64,000 nt of DNA from Chitinophagaceae bacterium IBVUCB2 (GTDB taxonomy: Bacteria > Bacteroidota > Bacteroidia > Chitinophagales > Chitinophagaceae): NCBI GenBank assembly GCA_002127295.1, contig NFUV01000001.1, positions 124,001 through 188,000 of the forward strand, read 5' to 3'. Each line of letters begins with the position of its first letter. Position 1 is the stretch's first letter. Shown here in pieces: positions 63,464 to 64,000 of this stretch. The translations under genes and the position numbers were made by a program. The notes below the pieces were generated by a model. The model saw only the letters and a list, made by a program, of their open reading frames with translations, searched no databases and was not told where the DNA came from.

Positions 63464-63490
63464 AAAAAGCCCGGGTTACTACCCCAGGCC
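63464..63490 (-). terminator. Rho-independent terminator after the Cys-repeat gene
   Basis: Stem GCCCGGG (63469-63475) pairs with 63483-63489 (one G-U), followed on the minus strand by TTTTTCG. It lies about 25 bp beyond the relic at 63515. Confidence 0.65.
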
Positions 63491-63514
63491 TTACATTATA
63501 TTGAAAAATGGTCC

Positions 63515-63592
63515 TTATTTACCAAGACATTCTTTTATTGTTGCTTGCATGGATGGAGTTTGCAGATCTGCTGCAGTAACAAAACCGATTTG
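63515..63592 (-). pseudogene. In-frame relic of the Cys-repeat tail behind a stop codon
   Basis: After the TAA of the gene at 63593 the same frame stays open for 25 codons and then ends TAA. It reads QIGFVTAADLQTPSMQATIK then ECLGK, clearly related to ADLKKPSMQKMIQDCLPGN at the end of the gene. It is either a lost C-terminal repeat cut off by a new stop or a partial duplicate. Both lie before the same terminator. Confidence 0.7.
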
Positions 63593-64000
63593 TTAGTTAC
63601 CCGGTAAACAATCTTGAATCATTTTTTGCATTGAAGGCTTTTTTAAGTCGGCTTCTGAAAGCCTGTTAGCATCAGCAAAGGTTGGATATAATTTTTCAAT
63701 TTTATACTGCATACAATCGCAATAACTCTGCGCATCAAGGTCTTCCATACCACCGTTTTTGGCTTCACGGACACAACCATTCACAAAATCAAGTTCTTGT
63801 TTTCTTGACCATCCTTCTGAGCTGGAAGAAGTAGAGGGGTTTTGTGTAGCCACGCCACCACAATCCTGTATCATTGCTTTTATTACAGGGCTTTCCATAT
63901 CAATTTTGGCAGCATCATTCTTATCAGGATATTGAGTTGTAAGTTTTCTAAGCATACAATTACAATATGTTTGGGATGTGCTTTTTTCTAATCCCTTCTT
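63593..64000 (-). CDS. Repeat protein with YCxCM motifs, 5' end cut by the window edge
   Basis: A partial frame of about 135 codons, open from the right edge of the window. An ATG at 63955 is inside a repeat and unlikely to be the start. Two repeats of about 60-70 residues are seen: one with YCNCMLRKLTTQYPDKND and IDMESPVIKAMIQDCGG, the other with YCDCMQYKIEKLYPTF and DLKKPSMQKMIQDCLPGN. Each pairs a CxC with a later Cys, so disulfides or metal binding are possible. The family is not recognised. A third copy is a relic after the stop. Confidence 0.6.
   Translation of the reverse strand, partial: KKGLEKSTSQTYCNCMLRKLTTQYPDKNDAAKIDMESPVIKAMIQDCGGVATQNPSTSSSSEGWSRKQELDFVNGCVREAKNGGMEDLDAQSYCDCMQYKIEKLYPTFADANRLSEADLKKPSMQKMIQDCLPGN

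Overview
The window looks like chromosomal DNA of a Bacteroidota member, most likely family Chitinophagaceae. This is inferred from AT-rich, densely packed genes, a GLPGLI-family protein beside an OMP_b-brl_3-type barrel, the DUF2851, DUF4403 and DUF2891 families, a long signal peptidase I, a sigma-54 activator without a Fis domain, and promoters of the Bacteroidota type (TTTG, a 17-23 nt spacer, then TAnnTTTG). No rRNA, tRNA, phage, transposase or CRISPR array was seen.

Layout. 1-5.7 kb: the 3'-truncated lgt gene, a bacilliredoxin, Hsp20, small secreted or lipoproteins and an arginine-decarboxylase-type enzyme. 5.9-13.3 kb: an accessory-looking stretch of mostly unrecognised minus-strand genes, including a rhomboid protease, a 21-bp tandem repeat array at 7.36-7.61 kb and a cassette-like pair of orphan genes separated by an attC-like inverted repeat near 12 kb. 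13.4-23.9 kb: dnaK, a YdeI/DUF1801/GNAT/AraC run, a VOC protein, DUF4403, GtrA, argS and a TPR protein. 24-38.9 kb: a glycogen and maltodextrin locus with glgB, a barrel plus GLPGLI pair, a SusA-like alpha-amylase, an SLC45/GPH-like transporter, glgC-glgA, and a sugar MFS transporter next to a ROK kinase. 38.9-47.2 kb: a minus-strand housekeeping run with lipA, maf, a UbiA prenyltransferase, a KdsC-like phosphatase, iscX and an Isc-type ferredoxin. 47.3-64 kb: hydrolases, topA, methyltransferase, an oxidoreductase, csaA, ogt, cdd, lepB, a B12-dependent MerR regulator, a sigma-54 response regulator and pdhB, ending in a Cys-repeat protein cut by the right edge.

How the genes work together. In the sugar locus, the transporter and ROK kinase would bring in glucose and phosphorylate it. 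GlgC, GlgA and GlgB would build glycogen, and the SusA-like enzyme with the second transporter would hydrolyse and import maltodextrins. The order ferredoxin then iscX matches the tail of a classical isc operon. Many genes overlap or converge with almost no spacer, and strong hairpin terminators separate the units.

The least ordinary signals are the in-phase 21-bp array placed just behind a stop codon, the cassette-like structure around 12 kb, the Wx9EH B12 signature in the MerR regulator, a lipA promoter that implies a leaderless mRNA, and an in-frame relic of a repeat domain at 63.5 kb.
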